Assembly (NCBI GenBank): GCA_018828585.1
Contig: JAHJVW010000120.1
Coordinates: forward strand, 1-39,489
DNA from: Bacteroidota bacterium
Lineage (GTDB): Bacteria; Bacteroidota; Bacteroidia; Sphingobacteriales; Sphingobacteriaceae
Length of the DNA stretch: 39,489 nucleotides
Direction: 5' to 3'
The notes under the pieces were generated by a model that had not been told where the DNA came from, did not search any database, and saw nothing but the letters and a program-made list of their open reading frames with translations. This document shows positions 23,822 through 33,361 of this stretch, one piece after another (the first letter of the stretch is position 1; each line of letters starts with the position of its first letter). The position numbers and the translations under genes were made by a program.

Positions 23822-26800
23822 GTGAACGACTTAATTCATTATTTATCAGCCCCTCTTTCATCTGAATATTTAACACTTCCGGTTGAAACAAGGCAACAGG
23901 AACTGCCATTTTCTGAAATCACATGGGAATATTTTGAAAAATTATGTTATCGACTTGCAAAAAGAGAGGGGAATGTATTGGATGCAAGACCTTATGGGAA
24001 AAAAGGAGATAAGCAGGAAGGGATAGATATTTATGCTTATAATGAAAACGGAGAATATGCTGTATATCAATGTAAAAATGAAAAGGATTTTGGTCCTGCA
24101 AAGATTAAAAAAGCAGTAGAGTTATTTTTTGAGGGTAAATGGGCAAATGAAGCAAATAAATTTGTGCTTTGTACTAGAGAGGCACTCAATAATCGGAATC
24201 GTGAAGACGAAATAAAGAGGCAGCGTAAGATTTTTAAAGATAAAAATATATCTTTTGAAATTTGGGATGCGGTAATGTTGAATGATAAGTTAAAGGATAA
24301 CCCTCAGCTCGTCGATGAGTTTTTTGGCAAAGATTGGGTCAGAGTTTTTTGTGGAAAAGATGCAGCTGATTCGCTTTCTGAAGTAAGAAATCCAGAAAGA
24401 ACGTATTATGAGTTTCCTGAAGACTACATTTCTAGAAATGTATCGAGCACTGAGGAGGACTCAGTCTTTCAGTTATTTAACTCAGGGACTTCTCTTAGGG
24501 AAGCCCTTTTAGAAAATAATAGAATAGCATTGTTAGCATGGGGGCAACATGGAAAATCAACGGAGTTACAGTTCCTAGCAGCAACTTTATCCAAGGAAGA
24601 TGGCATGTTTCCATATCTGATTAAATTAGGGGACTATACAAATGAGGATATCATTTCGTATCTGCCTGATATTAATAGAATTCCACAACATAGATTGGTG
24701 ATTTTACTTGATGGGTTAGACGAAGTACCATCCTCACATTTCGAAATAGCCACTAAGAAAATCGGGAAATTTGCTGGGGATTATCCCAACTGTAGGATAG
24801 TGTTTTCCTGTAGAACTAATTTCTACACTTCTTATGAAGAAGATAAATCACTCAATACGGTCACGGGATTTAGGTCATTTCGTCTGGAGGAACTGAAGTA
24901 CGAAACGATTCAAAACTTCTTAAACCAATACCTCAAGGCAGATAAAGAGTTGTTTTTGAAGGAAATAGCTGAAAAAGGACTTTCTGATGCGCTCAAAACA
25001 CCATATTATCTAATTGGATTTGTTAAGGAATTTCAAGAAACAGGGAAAGTCACCCAAAGTAAAGCGGCATTTTTCAAAAGGGAAGTTGGTAGGTTGATAA
25101 AAAAGGACATTCATCGTATCTATAAAACTGATCAGCAGCAAAAGGAATCGAAGTTAAGAATCTTGCTTTGTAAACTTGCCTTTGTCATGAAAGCATCTGG
25201 ACAAACCTCCATCATAAATCAGGATTTATTAAAGATTGTTTCTGAGGAAGATTTTAAATTAATAAGGGAAGCCGGGGGTCTTCTTCAAGCTACAGATAAA
25301 ACTGAGAAAAGATGGAAATTCAATCAACAAAGTATTCATGAATATCTGGCAGCCGAAGTCTTAGCTCAGCATAATTTTCTTTCCTTAAGAAAACTTGTTG
25401 GAATTCAACCTGGACTACTTAAAATATCACCTGTCTGGTTGAATACTGTTTCTTTTTTAAGTGGAATTTTAGATGCAGATAGCTCCTTTAGGAATAAAAT
25501 CACAATTTGGTTGACAAAATATAATCAGGATCAGGTGATTAAACTGGAGCCGGAATTACTAACAGATGAGTTAAGGGATCAAACATTTAAAAATATTTTC
25601 AATTTTTTCAAAAAGAAAAAAAGGAGAATCAATAGAACCATTTATAAACCAGAACAATTAGCTAGGTTTGGAGAGAGTGAATCTACTTTAGAATTTTTAT
25701 GGAAGGAGACAAAATCCAATAACAGAAAGGAGATTATAGCCAATATTCTGGACATCACTAATTCTTTTCAAATTCAGCTTTATCCAGTATATGAGCAAAG
25801 ATTTAAAGAGTTTTATGAACAAATTATATTTGAAGATGATGATGATGATTTGCAATACCTCGCACTTAGAGGATATACCAGCATTTTTAAGTTAACACAA
25901 AAACAGTTTGACGTCATTTTTCTTAAGTTCAAAATTCATGATGATACCTGGATCAGATATAGTTTATTCTTTGCAATTTGGAATAAAGGTTATGCAAATG
26001 ATTATGTTGATTATATTTTATCACAGGCAAATTTTCTTGTCGATGAACAAAGGGAGAATTTTAACAGAAGTAATTCCTCAAAGCAGAGACTTTCCAATGA
26101 AAATATAGAAATCAAGCACTGCATTGAACACATAGATTCTGAAAAAGGATTGTTAATGTTGTTTGACGCATTGAAAAAGGGACTTGTTAAATTAGCGGGT
26201 TCAAATTTTCTTGGTACTGCTTTAATTAAGTCAATAGAGCATGCCGCTTTATTTGGCAATAATCAGGAAATGATTCTATCTCTTCAGGAGGTATTTTTAT
26301 TAAATCAAACCTATATACTTAGTCGAGATAAGTTTAGGACGGTATTTCTTGATTTTTTTAAACAGGCTCAATATATTGATCAGCTTTGTAAATTGATTTA
26401 TGATCCAGCAAATATCAACAATGCTACTATGATAAGTGGATTGGGAGCTTTAGTAACTCCTACGTTCATAGATTTATTAAAGCAGGATTTTTCGAATGGA
26501 CTGATTGATCAAAATTCAATCAATCGTTTGGAATATTTTATGGGCAATGCGCAAAACGAAAATATCAGTTATTTAAGAAATCAATTCAATATTAAAGTTA
26601 TTGAAACCAAAACTTATACTGACTTTAAAAGACAGGAAGAAAATGCCAGAAAAAGAGATATTAATGCGCTTTTTAATAAAAATATTCTCATTGATGAAGT
26701 GAAATTGATATTTAAGGCATTTAACACTGACAAATTAAACAACAAAGCTATTTATAGTGATACTGACCCTGATTATTGGAGTAGTGATTTCTGTAATGTA

Positions 26801-27994
26801 GCTCGTGATTTTTTGGACCTTCGATCAGATTCTATTGATGTTGTTTTAGAAGAAGTAATTCAAAGTATTATAAATAGTTCTGAAAAAAAGTATTTCCAAA
26901 TTTACGAATACCTTAAGCAGTACAATGAGGCGGTTTTAAATGAAGTCCAATTGGAAGAAATTGTAGGTTGGTGTGATGATAAAGTAAAAATTGTTGATTT
27001 TAAAAAGGCGATTAACAAGGAATCAGAATTAGAATGGACTTATAACACTAATGCTTTATTATTATCATTTTTTATCAGAAGATTCAATTTAAAAACATAT
27101 CGTAAAACCATTTATCTTGATATGCTTTCTTTTACTGAATATGGAGAGGCTATCATTAAGATATTTGAATTTGTGGAAACAATATGTTCAAAAGCAGAAA
27201 TCACAAGTCAGGTGCTTCAAAATTTACACAGTGGTATAGAGAATTTCTCATGCTTTAGCAATCACTTAAACTATGTGACTGAACATAATATTGTTCAGGC
27301 TCTGCCCTATCTCCTAAAATATTTTGAGATTTTTAGGGATAATTATGAACTCGTTAAAGGTTATTTGTGTCTAGGGGGTAGGATAGATGATCTGGAATTA
27401 GTTTTACTTACATCAAAAGGATATTTTAGGGATTATCTCATTGAACAATTCATCAATCACCACAGCCTGATCATTCGTAACTATTTGAATAATCGTTTTA
27501 TAACTGAAGTTGATCAGAAAGAAAAGTTAGGCTTAGCAAAATATCTGATCAAATTGCAGGATAAAAAAGGAATTAAATATTACTATGAGTACATAAAAAA
27601 AAACAAGCAGATTCCAGACGACTCTTCTCAAACCAACCCCTTGTATCAATTAAAAAAGATTTCCATGGTCCACTATGTATTGGAGATCCTAATTCTTTCT
27701 TACGACGTGGGAATTAAATTTGATCATTCCAAGAACTTAACTGGTATTTGTATTAATTCATTGAGGAATATTGCTTTAGCAGATAAGAATTTTTATAAAA
27801 CTCATCGTTTTATAAAATGGTTTTTATTTTTAAAAAGGGTTAAAAATTGCTTTTCAAATCAAATATTTCCCCAACGTTTTTTCTCTGATTTAGATTTTTA
27901 CTGGGAAGGAATTGAACAACAGCACTTAGTTAATCTTTCTGTTCCACTTAGCCTTTCCGAAGCAATTATTTCATATGACCAGTTCAATTGCTGA
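23822..27994 (+). CDS. PD-(D/E)XK nuclease - NACHT NTPase with long helical-repeat C-terminus (Avs/bNACHT-like)
   Basis: A 1390-aa protein from a GTG start. An Mrr-like nuclease domain spans about 30-170: E39 in WEYFEKL, D69 in EGIDIYA and Q83-x-K85 in YQCKN. A NACHT/STAND NTPase spans about 225-540: Walker A GQHGKST (241-247), Walker B LVILLDGLDE (292-301), FSCRTNF, and HEYLAAEVLA at the winged-helix end. The last ~850 residues are helical repeat-like and would sense a trigger. Such proteins are antiviral: target binding drives oligomerisation and the nuclease cuts DNA. Which Avs or bNACHT clade it belongs to, and its target, cannot be said. It stands alone with no obvious partner. Confidence 0.85.
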   Translation: MNDLIHYLSAPLSSEYLTLPVETRQQELPFSEITWEYFEKLCYRLAKREGNVLDARPYGKKGDKQEGIDIYAYNENGEYAVYQCKNEKDFGPAKIKKAVELFFEGKWANEANKFVLCTREALNNRNREDEIKRQRKIFKDKNISFEIWDAVMLNDKLKDNPQLVDEFFGKDWVRVFCGKDAADSLSEVRNPERTYYEFPEDYISRNVSSTEEDSVFQLFNSGTSLREALLENNRIALLAWGQHGKSTELQFLAATLSKEDGMFPYLIKLGDYTNEDIISYLPDINRIPQHRLVILLDGLDEVPSSHFEIATKKIGKFAGDYPNCRIVFSCRTNFYTSYEEDKSLNTVTGFRSFRLEELKYETIQNFLNQYLKADKELFLKEIAEKGLSDALKTPYYLIGFVKEFQETGKVTQSKAAFFKREVGRLIKKDIHRIYKTDQQQKESKLRILLCKLAFVMKASGQTSIINQDLLKIVSEEDFKLIREAGGLLQATDKTEKRWKFNQQSIHEYLAAEVLAQHNFLSLRKLVGIQPGLLKISPVWLNTVSFLSGILDADSSFRNKITIWLTKYNQDQVIKLEPELLTDELRDQTFKNIFNFFKKKKRRINRTIYKPEQLARFGESESTLEFLWKETKSNNRKEIIANILDITNSFQIQLYPVYEQRFKEFYEQIIFEDDDDDLQYLALRGYTSIFKLTQKQFDVIFLKFKIHDDTWIRYSLFFAIWNKGYANDYVDYILSQANFLVDEQRENFNRSNSSKQRLSNENIEIKHCIEHIDSEKGLLMLFDALKKGLVKLAGSNFLGTALIKSIEHAALFGNNQEMILSLQEVFLLNQTYILSRDKFRTVFLDFFKQAQYIDQLCKLIYDPANINNATMISGLGALVTPTFIDLLKQDFSNGLIDQNSINRLEYFMGNAQNENISYLRNQFNIKVIETKTYTDFKRQEENARKRDINALFNKNILIDEVKLIFKAFNTDKLNNKAIYSDTDPDYWSSDFCNVARDFLDLRSDSIDVVLEEVIQSIINSSEKKYFQIYEYLKQYNEAVLNEVQLEEIVGWCDDKVKIVDFKKAINKESELEWTYNTNALLLSFFIRRFNLKTYRKTIYLDMLSFTEYGEAIIKIFEFVETICSKAEITSQVLQNLHSGIENFSCFSNHLNYVTEHNIVQALPYLLKYFEIFRDNYELVKGYLCLGGRIDDLELVLLTSKGYFRDYLIEQFINHHSLIIRNYLNNRFITEVDQKEKLGLAKYLIKLQDKKGIKYYYEYIKKNKQIPDDSSQTNPLYQLKKISMVHYVLEILILSYDVGIKFDHSKNLTGICINSLRNIALADKNFYKTHRFIKWFLFLKRVKNCFSNQIFPQRFFSDLDFYWEGIEQQHLVNLSVPLSLSEAIISYDQFNC

Positions 27995-28185
27995 AGTGTG
28001 AATGATATTTTTTGCGATCCGGAATTAGATTACATTGTTGGCAGTTAACGGCGTGTTAAATTAGGTAATGCCCATTATAAATAGATTAAGAATAAAAACA
28101 AACTTTGCTTAAGCCTCAGGTCTTAGGTTGGATTGTGTCTTTCTTACCACTCAGAACATTATGAGTGATTTTTAACAAAATGGGA

Positions 28186-28656
28186 TTAAATCATCCCTTC
28201 ATCTCCAAAAGAGTAATACCCTTCAGAAGTAAGAATCACATGATCCAAAACAGTGATGTCCAATAATTCTCCTCCAGCTTTTATTTTTCTGGTAAGTTGA
28301 ATATCCGCCTGACTGGGTTTCAAGTTTCCCGATGGATGGTTGTGTGCTAGGATGATACATGAGGCACAAGCTTTTAATGCACTGGCAAAAATCAGTTTCG
28401 GGTCTGCAACCGTTCCGGCTATTCCACCGCTGGAGATTTCAATGATTCCTAAAACTTTGTTGGCTCTACTCATGAGTATCACTTTGAACTGTTCTAATAA
28501 ATCTATCTTTTTTTCATCCCAGTTTTGTTTTAGTATTTGATAAACATCATTGGAAGATTTGATAGTTGGTCTTTCAGAAGCTTTACATTTTGGAGCATAA
28601 CTGAGACTGATTTCTGCAACTTGAAAGAGATTGAGGTGTTGATTGAGTATTTCCAT
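28186..28656 (-). CDS. RadC-like JAB/MPN domain protein
   Basis: A 156-aa protein covering only the RadC MPN+ domain. The metal motif is HNHPSGNLKPSQAD (H105, H107, D118) and ADPKLIFASALKACASCIIL is typical. The N-terminal helix-hairpin-helix of chromosomal RadC is missing. Such short RadC-like genes are common on Bacteroidota mobile elements; their role is unsettled, with anti-restriction or recombination proposed. It could also serve as a deconjugating JAB partner to the E2-like protein, but it is on the other strand 5 kb away, so I do not favour this. Confidence 0.9.
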   Translation of the reverse strand: MEILNQHLNLFQVAEISLSYAPKCKASERPTIKSSNDVYQILKQNWDEKKIDLLEQFKVILMSRANKVLGIIEISSGGIAGTVADPKLIFASALKACASCIILAHNHPSGNLKPSQADIQLTRKIKAGGELLDITVLDHVILTSEGYYSFGDEGMI

Positions 28657-28682
28657 AACATTGATTTTTTAATGAATTAATT

Positions 28683-28832
28683 ATGGTGCTCGACACGGTG
28701 ATCAAAGGCATTAAGGGCAAAGTGGAGATCCAAAAAATGTGGAGGCTCACGATGAAATCGGGATACCCATTTTTTGGATACTACTTTGGCGTAGCGGACC
28801 CGTTGCCGGCGATTGCCGACTTTTGCTTTTAA
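28683..28832 (+). other. G+C-rich 49-codon frame overlapping an inverted repeat, upstream of radC
   Basis: ATG at 28683, stop at 28830-28832, encoding MVLDTVIKGIKGKVEI then a Trp/Tyr/Phe-rich tail. The base composition is higher in G+C than around it. ATCCAAAAAATG (28728-28739) is inverted as CATTTTTTGGAT (28768-28779) inside it, which favours a structural or regulatory role. Coding is possible but weakly supported. Confidence 0.3.
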
Positions 28833-28859
28833 TTAATGAAATGTCAATGTTATAAATGC

Positions 28860-29042
28860 CTACTCTGCAATATCCAGTTTCCTGAAATTATCATCCAATA
28901 TGGCTTTGGTCAATTGCAGTAGATGACCCACTCTCTCTATCAATATAGCTAGTTGTTCCTCGCTGATGATGAATCCAGTCTCATACCTTGATTTGATATA
29001 GACCTCCTTCAAAAGCTTTAACAACAATTGGTTTTCTTTAGG
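28860..29042 (-). pseudogene. HEPN-domain protein, C-terminal remnant
   Basis: An open minus-strand frame of about 60 codons without a start, ending at TAG 28860-28862. It encodes ENQLLLKLLKEVYIKSRYET, then FIISEEQLAILIERVGHLL, the usual end of Bacteroidota HEPN proteins (ARY..F.IS.EQL..L..RV..L). The gene stops resembling HEPN at about 29042, where it abuts an XRE remnant on the other strand. It is a truncated, non-functional fragment. Confidence 0.65.
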
Positions 29043-29229
29043 TGTAACCGTTGAAGGACTAAAGCAATTTACGGAAGATTCTGTTTTTAATAATTTTCAG
29101 AATAATTCAATTCAGAATAACTTCAATCTAATAGAGAAGGTAATTGAGCTGTATGAAGATAAAGTTGCATTACTTGAAAGGTTATCGGCTAGTGAAAAGG
29201 AAAAGGTAGAGATTTTGAAAAATAAATAA
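29038..29229 (+). pseudogene. XRE-family regulator, C-terminal remnant
   Basis: A plus-strand open frame from the junction to TAA at 29227-29229. It encodes LGVTVEGLKQF (end of the XRE helix-turn-helix), an Asn-rich linker, then FNLIEKVIELYEDKVALLER and SASEKEKVEILKNK, the tail usual for Bacteroidota XRE repressors. The N-terminus is missing. It is a fragment joined head-on to the HEPN remnant. Confidence 0.65.
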
Positions 29230-29247
29230 GAATACTCACTTTAGTAA

Positions 29248-30066
29248 TTAGAGATTACCCAATTTCATTTCAAATTCATTTACTTTTTCTAAGTATAAGT
29301 CACCAATATTGGTTTTAGTCATTTCATAAAAGCATTTTAAATGATTGCAATCCCAGGTCACCAATTCAGATTTAGGATTCAGACCCAATATTCTTTTTGC
29401 ATCTTCTGTTGTTGTAACTTCATCTTTTAACCCAGAGAAAAGTAGTATGGGTATTTTAATTTTGCTTATCCTTGATTTGTAATTTGCCGAGTCTTCAGGA
29501 AGAAGGATGTCTTTCTTTTTATAACTATAGATTCTTTTTACAACCAATCCTGGGTCTTGGATAAAAGAGTCCAAAATGAGATTGCTAACTGAATGGTCCT
29601 CACTGGCAACCGATGCTGAAATCATAGTGCCCATTGAAAGTCCATATAGAATAATGGTTTTGGGATGATGTTTCTTCTTGGTATCTTTCAAAACGCATTT
29701 TAAGTCCTCTTCGAATTCCTTATAATATAGCATATTGGGATTCATTTCGAAATCTGAACTTTCCCCAAATCCCCTATAATCATACATGATCACATTATAT
29801 CCGTTTTGAAAGAACATCTTCGCTTGGTAGAGATTATAAGACATATTCCCAGCATCACCATATGATAAGATTACAAAAGGCATTTTAGAATCTTTTTGCA
29901 TAAATTCCCATGATTTCAAAGAGATTTTATTGGTAACTTTTATAGTATTGGAAATGTATTTTAGCCCCAAACTTTCAGGTAGATTATGGTAAACCCGATC
30001 AGGTATTAAAGCGAACAAACTTTTACTTGAAAAGAAAATCAATAACAAAAATAGTCTAGTTTTCAT
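29248..30066 (-). CDS. secreted alpha/beta hydrolase
   Basis: A 272-aa protein with a signal peptide (1-19). The nucleophile elbow is G-L-S-M-G in ILYGLSMGTM. The acid is likely Asp in FSGLKDEVTT and the base His in WDCNHLKCF. The MYDYRGFGESSD stretch is typical of BAAT/Abhydrolase_1-like esterases. The substrate is unknown. It is a solitary cargo gene between gene scars and the RES gene. Confidence 0.85.
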   Translation of the reverse strand: MKTRLFLLLIFFSSKSLFALIPDRVYHNLPESLGLKYISNTIKVTNKISLKSWEFMQKDSKMPFVILSYGDAGNMSYNLYQAKMFFQNGYNVIMYDYRGFGESSDFEMNPNMLYYKEFEEDLKCVLKDTKKKHHPKTIILYGLSMGTMISASVASEDHSVSNLILDSFIQDPGLVVKRIYSYKKKDILLPEDSANYKSRISKIKIPILLFSGLKDEVTTTEDAKRILGLNPKSELVTWDCNHLKCFYEMTKTNIGDLYLEKVNEFEMKLGNL

Positions 30067-30251
30067 AGAAACGGTTTTTTATAAATTTCCAACTAAGCTG
30101 ACATTATAAGCTTCAAGGTATAAATTTCTACGATAGAAATAGTTTATTGGCATGCTATAAATCAAAAATTTAACATTTTTTAAGGTTTTCAAGCAATAAG
30201 TTTTAACCTGACTAATCAACTTAAAAGATAGTTATTGAATAAAAACGAATT

Positions 30252-31160
30252 CTACTTACCGAAAACATCCTTCCAAATAAATCTATTATTCTGGTCAACA
30301 GTCGCTCTAGATGAAGGGGCAACAATTATTTTGTGATTTTCGAAACCTGGTTTTCCATTCGAATTATAAGTGTAACAGAAATCAGCGCAAACAAATTTTA
30401 GATTTCCTAGCTTGTCACGAGGTATCGCAAAATTATATCCTTCTAAATCAAAAGCAACTGAATTGTAAATTAATCCTGCAACATAATCCTGCTTTATGGA
30501 ATAAACTTTTGAAGAATAATAGGCTGAAAAATAATAATCAAATTGACTGTTAATTATAGGTTTCTCAAGTTCTGATTTAAAAAATACTTCAACCAATCTT
30601 TGGGATTTTTGATATCTGTCTGAATCAAAATGATATCGCGATTTAGCATATTGAATCATAGAATTCCCTAAATTGGATTCTTCATCAGTTAGTGTGATAA
30701 AATACATATCCTTAGTTGTTACCCATTTGGATATCGTCATAAATTGTGTGAACGGATTATAGTTAGGGAATGTAACTCCTTTTTTAATTAATGTCCCCAT
30801 ATCATCTATTTGCCATTGTGTGACCTCTCTAGCAGCTGTTAGTTGATCTAATGAGCAATAAAAGATTGCCTTGTTTGGAAGATTAGCCCTCCCAAATGAT
30901 AAAATGTCGGAATCTTCTCTTATTGTAAGCTCATTAATAGTTTCAAACATTTTATCGTTAAAAGCAGGATTTTTCCTTGCTCTATATAATTCTGTTCCTT
31001 TTTTTATTGAAATTCCGGTAAAAGGGATCATTCCTAATTTATTTTCTAAATCTTCGACAAGTGAACGATAGTTAACTTTTTCCAGTTTTAAACCTTTTAT
31101 TTTCTTTAAATAATTATTAATATTTTCTGGGGAATCATAGGGGTGAATTGGCTTGTCCAT
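30252..31160 (-). CDS. large orphan RES-domain protein
   Basis: A 302-aa protein with RES-domain marks: YRAR (R60), FGRANLPNKAIFYCSL (R91, Y101) and TAAREVTQW (E112), then a long C-terminal part with SQRLVEVFFKS and VAGLIYNSVAF. RES domains degrade NAD+ in toxin-antitoxin pairs. This one is about twice the size of classical RES toxins and has no adjacent Xre antitoxin. The first ~50 residues are an added helical region. It may be an effector or toxin whose partner is elsewhere or lost. Confidence 0.75.
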   Translation of the reverse strand: MDKPIHPYDSPENINNYLKKIKGLKLEKVNYRSLVEDLENKLGMIPFTGISIKKGTELYRARKNPAFNDKMFETINELTIREDSDILSFGRANLPNKAIFYCSLDQLTAAREVTQWQIDDMGTLIKKGVTFPNYNPFTQFMTISKWVTTKDMYFITLTDEESNLGNSMIQYAKSRYHFDSDRYQKSQRLVEVFFKSELEKPIINSQFDYYFSAYYSSKVYSIKQDYVAGLIYNSVAFDLEGYNFAIPRDKLGNLKFVCADFCYTYNSNGKPGFENHKIIVAPSSRATVDQNNRFIWKDVFGK

Positions 31161-31261
31161 ACATATCTTTAATTAAGTTTTATTCAAATCTCTATGACAA
31201 TATAATTTGACAATTCGGATTCAGGAAAGAAAATAGGAAAAATAGGTCTTCAGTAATATTT

Positions 31262-32734
31262 CTACACATTTAAATACCTTTCCATAAACGTTTCAATCGA
31301 AATCTTCGTGAGAGAGTTTGGCCCAGTTCTTTCAAATAAGTAATCTTCACCAATATCAAAGTATACAGGACATGTTGTTTCAGACCAGCTTTTTCTTTCT
31401 CTTTTCCATAAAAAGGTATATTGACCTTTGTAAGTTCTCATAATTCTACCTTTTTCTTTCTCATATTCCAATTTTTCTTCTTCTTTCTGTTTCGAATAAA
31501 AAGTTTCAAGTTCTGCATCGGATTCATTTTTTTCAATCTCCAGAGTGAAAATTTCTGTTTGCACTTTCATCTCATTCTCGGATGCTTCATAAAATCTCTT
31601 TTCATTAGATTTAAGTTCATTTTGAATAAACTTTTCGAAATCTAAACTTAAACAGTTATGGTAATCGGGAAACTTAATTTGCAATTCATGATACTCTGAA
31701 TTTAATCTCGTAATATCTCCCGTTATTTTCTCAATTGTTTTTGTTGTGTCAACGGCAAATAGATATTTATCTGCTTTGTATTTATAAGTAAGAAAATCAA
31801 GTTTATTCTGAAATTTAAGGATGGTCGGGAAAATTGTATCCATATTCGATTTAAGGATGATGATTGATCGTTCAATCATATCAACATTTAATCTTTCGTA
31901 ATTTACCAATACATATTTAATACCCAAATATTGGTAGGTGTTCATATTCTCTATCTCATTCAGATTTCTTTCTAAAAGAGTGACTTGAGATTTTATTAGA
32001 TTAATTTTGATTGTTTTATCTTTAAAGTCAGACTTATGTCTTTCTGATATTTCGCTCATCCCGAAAATTGAGAAATTTTGATAAATCTCCTTTTCCCAAG
32101 AAATTATGGTTTTACTTACTATATCATTTAAAGACTCCAGGGATTGAGTAAGATCCTTCAATTTTTGCTCTTCCTGCTCTTGTATTCTTTTATATGATTC
32201 TTTATCTCGCTCAAGATCAAATATTTTTTTGTTATAAACAGGATCTCGAGATTCTAAACTGTAAAAGTTTTTTAAGTCGTGTTTATATGACTCCTCAAGT
32301 CTCATTAACTTCTGAGATACCTTACTCCGGATTGAAAAATTAGTTGAAAAGGATTTAGCGTTAATTACCCATAGCATATTTTTATAAAAAGATTCCCTTA
32401 CAAGAATAGTATTTACTGAAATGGGTGAGTTTTGGAATTCTATTACAGTATCGTTTTTGGTTAAAACATCAGCAATGTGTTTTTCGCCATTCCTTTCAAT
32501 AATTATTTCACGCCAAGATTCTGGAAATATTTCTTTCCATGCTCTATGCCAAGCTGTTTCATGTTCCTTCCATGAGTCACAATTTCTTTCTCTATCATGC
32601 TGCCAATGCCATCGATATATTTCACCACATTTAGCAATCATAGGTCCTTCACAAATTGGACAAAATCCTCTTCCACGAGGAGATGGTTTAATCCTATTTC
32701 CATTTTCATCATTTGCAAATTGTAAATTGGCCAC
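31262..32734 (-). CDS. CoiA-like nuclease with zinc finger and long coiled coil
   Basis: A 490-aa protein. N-terminus: a CPIC-x(7)-C zinc ribbon (C25, C28, C36), then the CoiA-type PD-(D/E)XK core EKHIADVLTKNDTVIEFQNS (H86, D89, E99, Q101). Residues about 140-440 are charged helical coiled coil, and the tail ends in a Trp/Tyr-rich segment. CoiA acts in natural transformation in Gram-positives; related proteins in mobile elements are likely DNA-processing or defence nucleases. No partner gene is adjacent. Confidence 0.75.
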   Translation of the reverse strand: MANLQFANDENGNRIKPSPRGRGFCPICEGPMIAKCGEIYRWHWQHDRERNCDSWKEHETAWHRAWKEIFPESWREIIIERNGEKHIADVLTKNDTVIEFQNSPISVNTILVRESFYKNMLWVINAKSFSTNFSIRSKVSQKLMRLEESYKHDLKNFYSLESRDPVYNKKIFDLERDKESYKRIQEQEEQKLKDLTQSLESLNDIVSKTIISWEKEIYQNFSIFGMSEISERHKSDFKDKTIKINLIKSQVTLLERNLNEIENMNTYQYLGIKYVLVNYERLNVDMIERSIIILKSNMDTIFPTILKFQNKLDFLTYKYKADKYLFAVDTTKTIEKITGDITRLNSEYHELQIKFPDYHNCLSLDFEKFIQNELKSNEKRFYEASENEMKVQTEIFTLEIEKNESDAELETFYSKQKEEEKLEYEKEKGRIMRTYKGQYTFLWKRERKSWSETTCPVYFDIGEDYLFERTGPNSLTKISIETFMERYLNV

Positions 32735-32803
32735 TTAGCTTCTCAGTTCTTACTTTTTTAATTTTTAGTTGACGGGTAAAAAGTTCAATTAAACGATTAT
32801 CAA

Positions 32804-33349
32804 TTAAATATCAGAATTTCCTGAATCTTTATATGCTTTTTCCATCTTACTCTGAATATTTTTATCACTATGATCATACAAATACTTCCACGACTTTCTA
32901 ATCCTATCATTCTCCACCTGTTTCATTTCAATCAATTTTTGGTTATTGCTATAATTCACACTCCATTTATAAAGATTGGTCAAAGCCAGCATGATGACCA
33001 GCCAAAGAAACCATCTTCCAAATACAATCTTGTAAAATAATTTGGCGTCTTGTTCCGGAAATAGCAGAATCTGGAATTTCCTTTGGATGCTCTTCGGCTG
33101 GTTGCCAATCATCAGTTTGATGTCCATCATTCCTTTCTGAAGTAATTGAAGAAACGGCTTGGTGTCGGTGTTCACATTGACTGGATTCGGCTTTTTAATT
33201 TGTGTTTCAAATTTCTTGAATTCTTCCTGCAATTGATTAGTCCTCTTAATCAGATTATTAATATTCTGGTTGGTCGCTTTCTGCTCCTCTGCAAACTCTT
33301 GCAACACCAGTTCCAGCGTGTCTTTATCCATTTCATTTCGATTTTCCAT
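32804..33349 (-). CDS. mobilization-associated single-TM coiled-coil protein
   Basis: A 181-aa protein. Residues 1-60 form a Gln/Glu-rich coiled coil, a TM helix lies at about 110-128 (WFLWLVIMLALTNLY), and the tail is basic and charged. It follows the relaxase stop by 12 bases. Proteins with this layout follow MobA in Bacteroidota mobilizable elements, where they may bring the relaxosome to the membrane; function not proven. Confidence 0.7.
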   Translation of the reverse strand: MENRNEMDKDTLELVLQEFAEEQKATNQNINNLIKRTNQLQEEFKKFETQIKKPNPVNVNTDTKPFLQLLQKGMMDIKLMIGNQPKSIQRKFQILLFPEQDAKLFYKIVFGRWFLWLVIMLALTNLYKWSVNYSNNQKLIEMKQVENDRIRKSWKYLYDHSDKNIQSKMEKAYKDSGNSDI

Positions 33350-33361
33350 GTTATTAATTTT

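Noticed and set aside
28186-28656. RadC-like JAB protein as deconjugase of the E2-like system
   Set aside because: It is on the opposite strand, 5 kb away, has RadC-specific motifs and is a common stand-alone passenger of mobile elements.
32421-32738. 105-aa plus-strand ORF opposite the CoiA-like gene
   Set aside because: It is an antisense shadow of a clear zinc-ribbon nuclease frame and has no family features.
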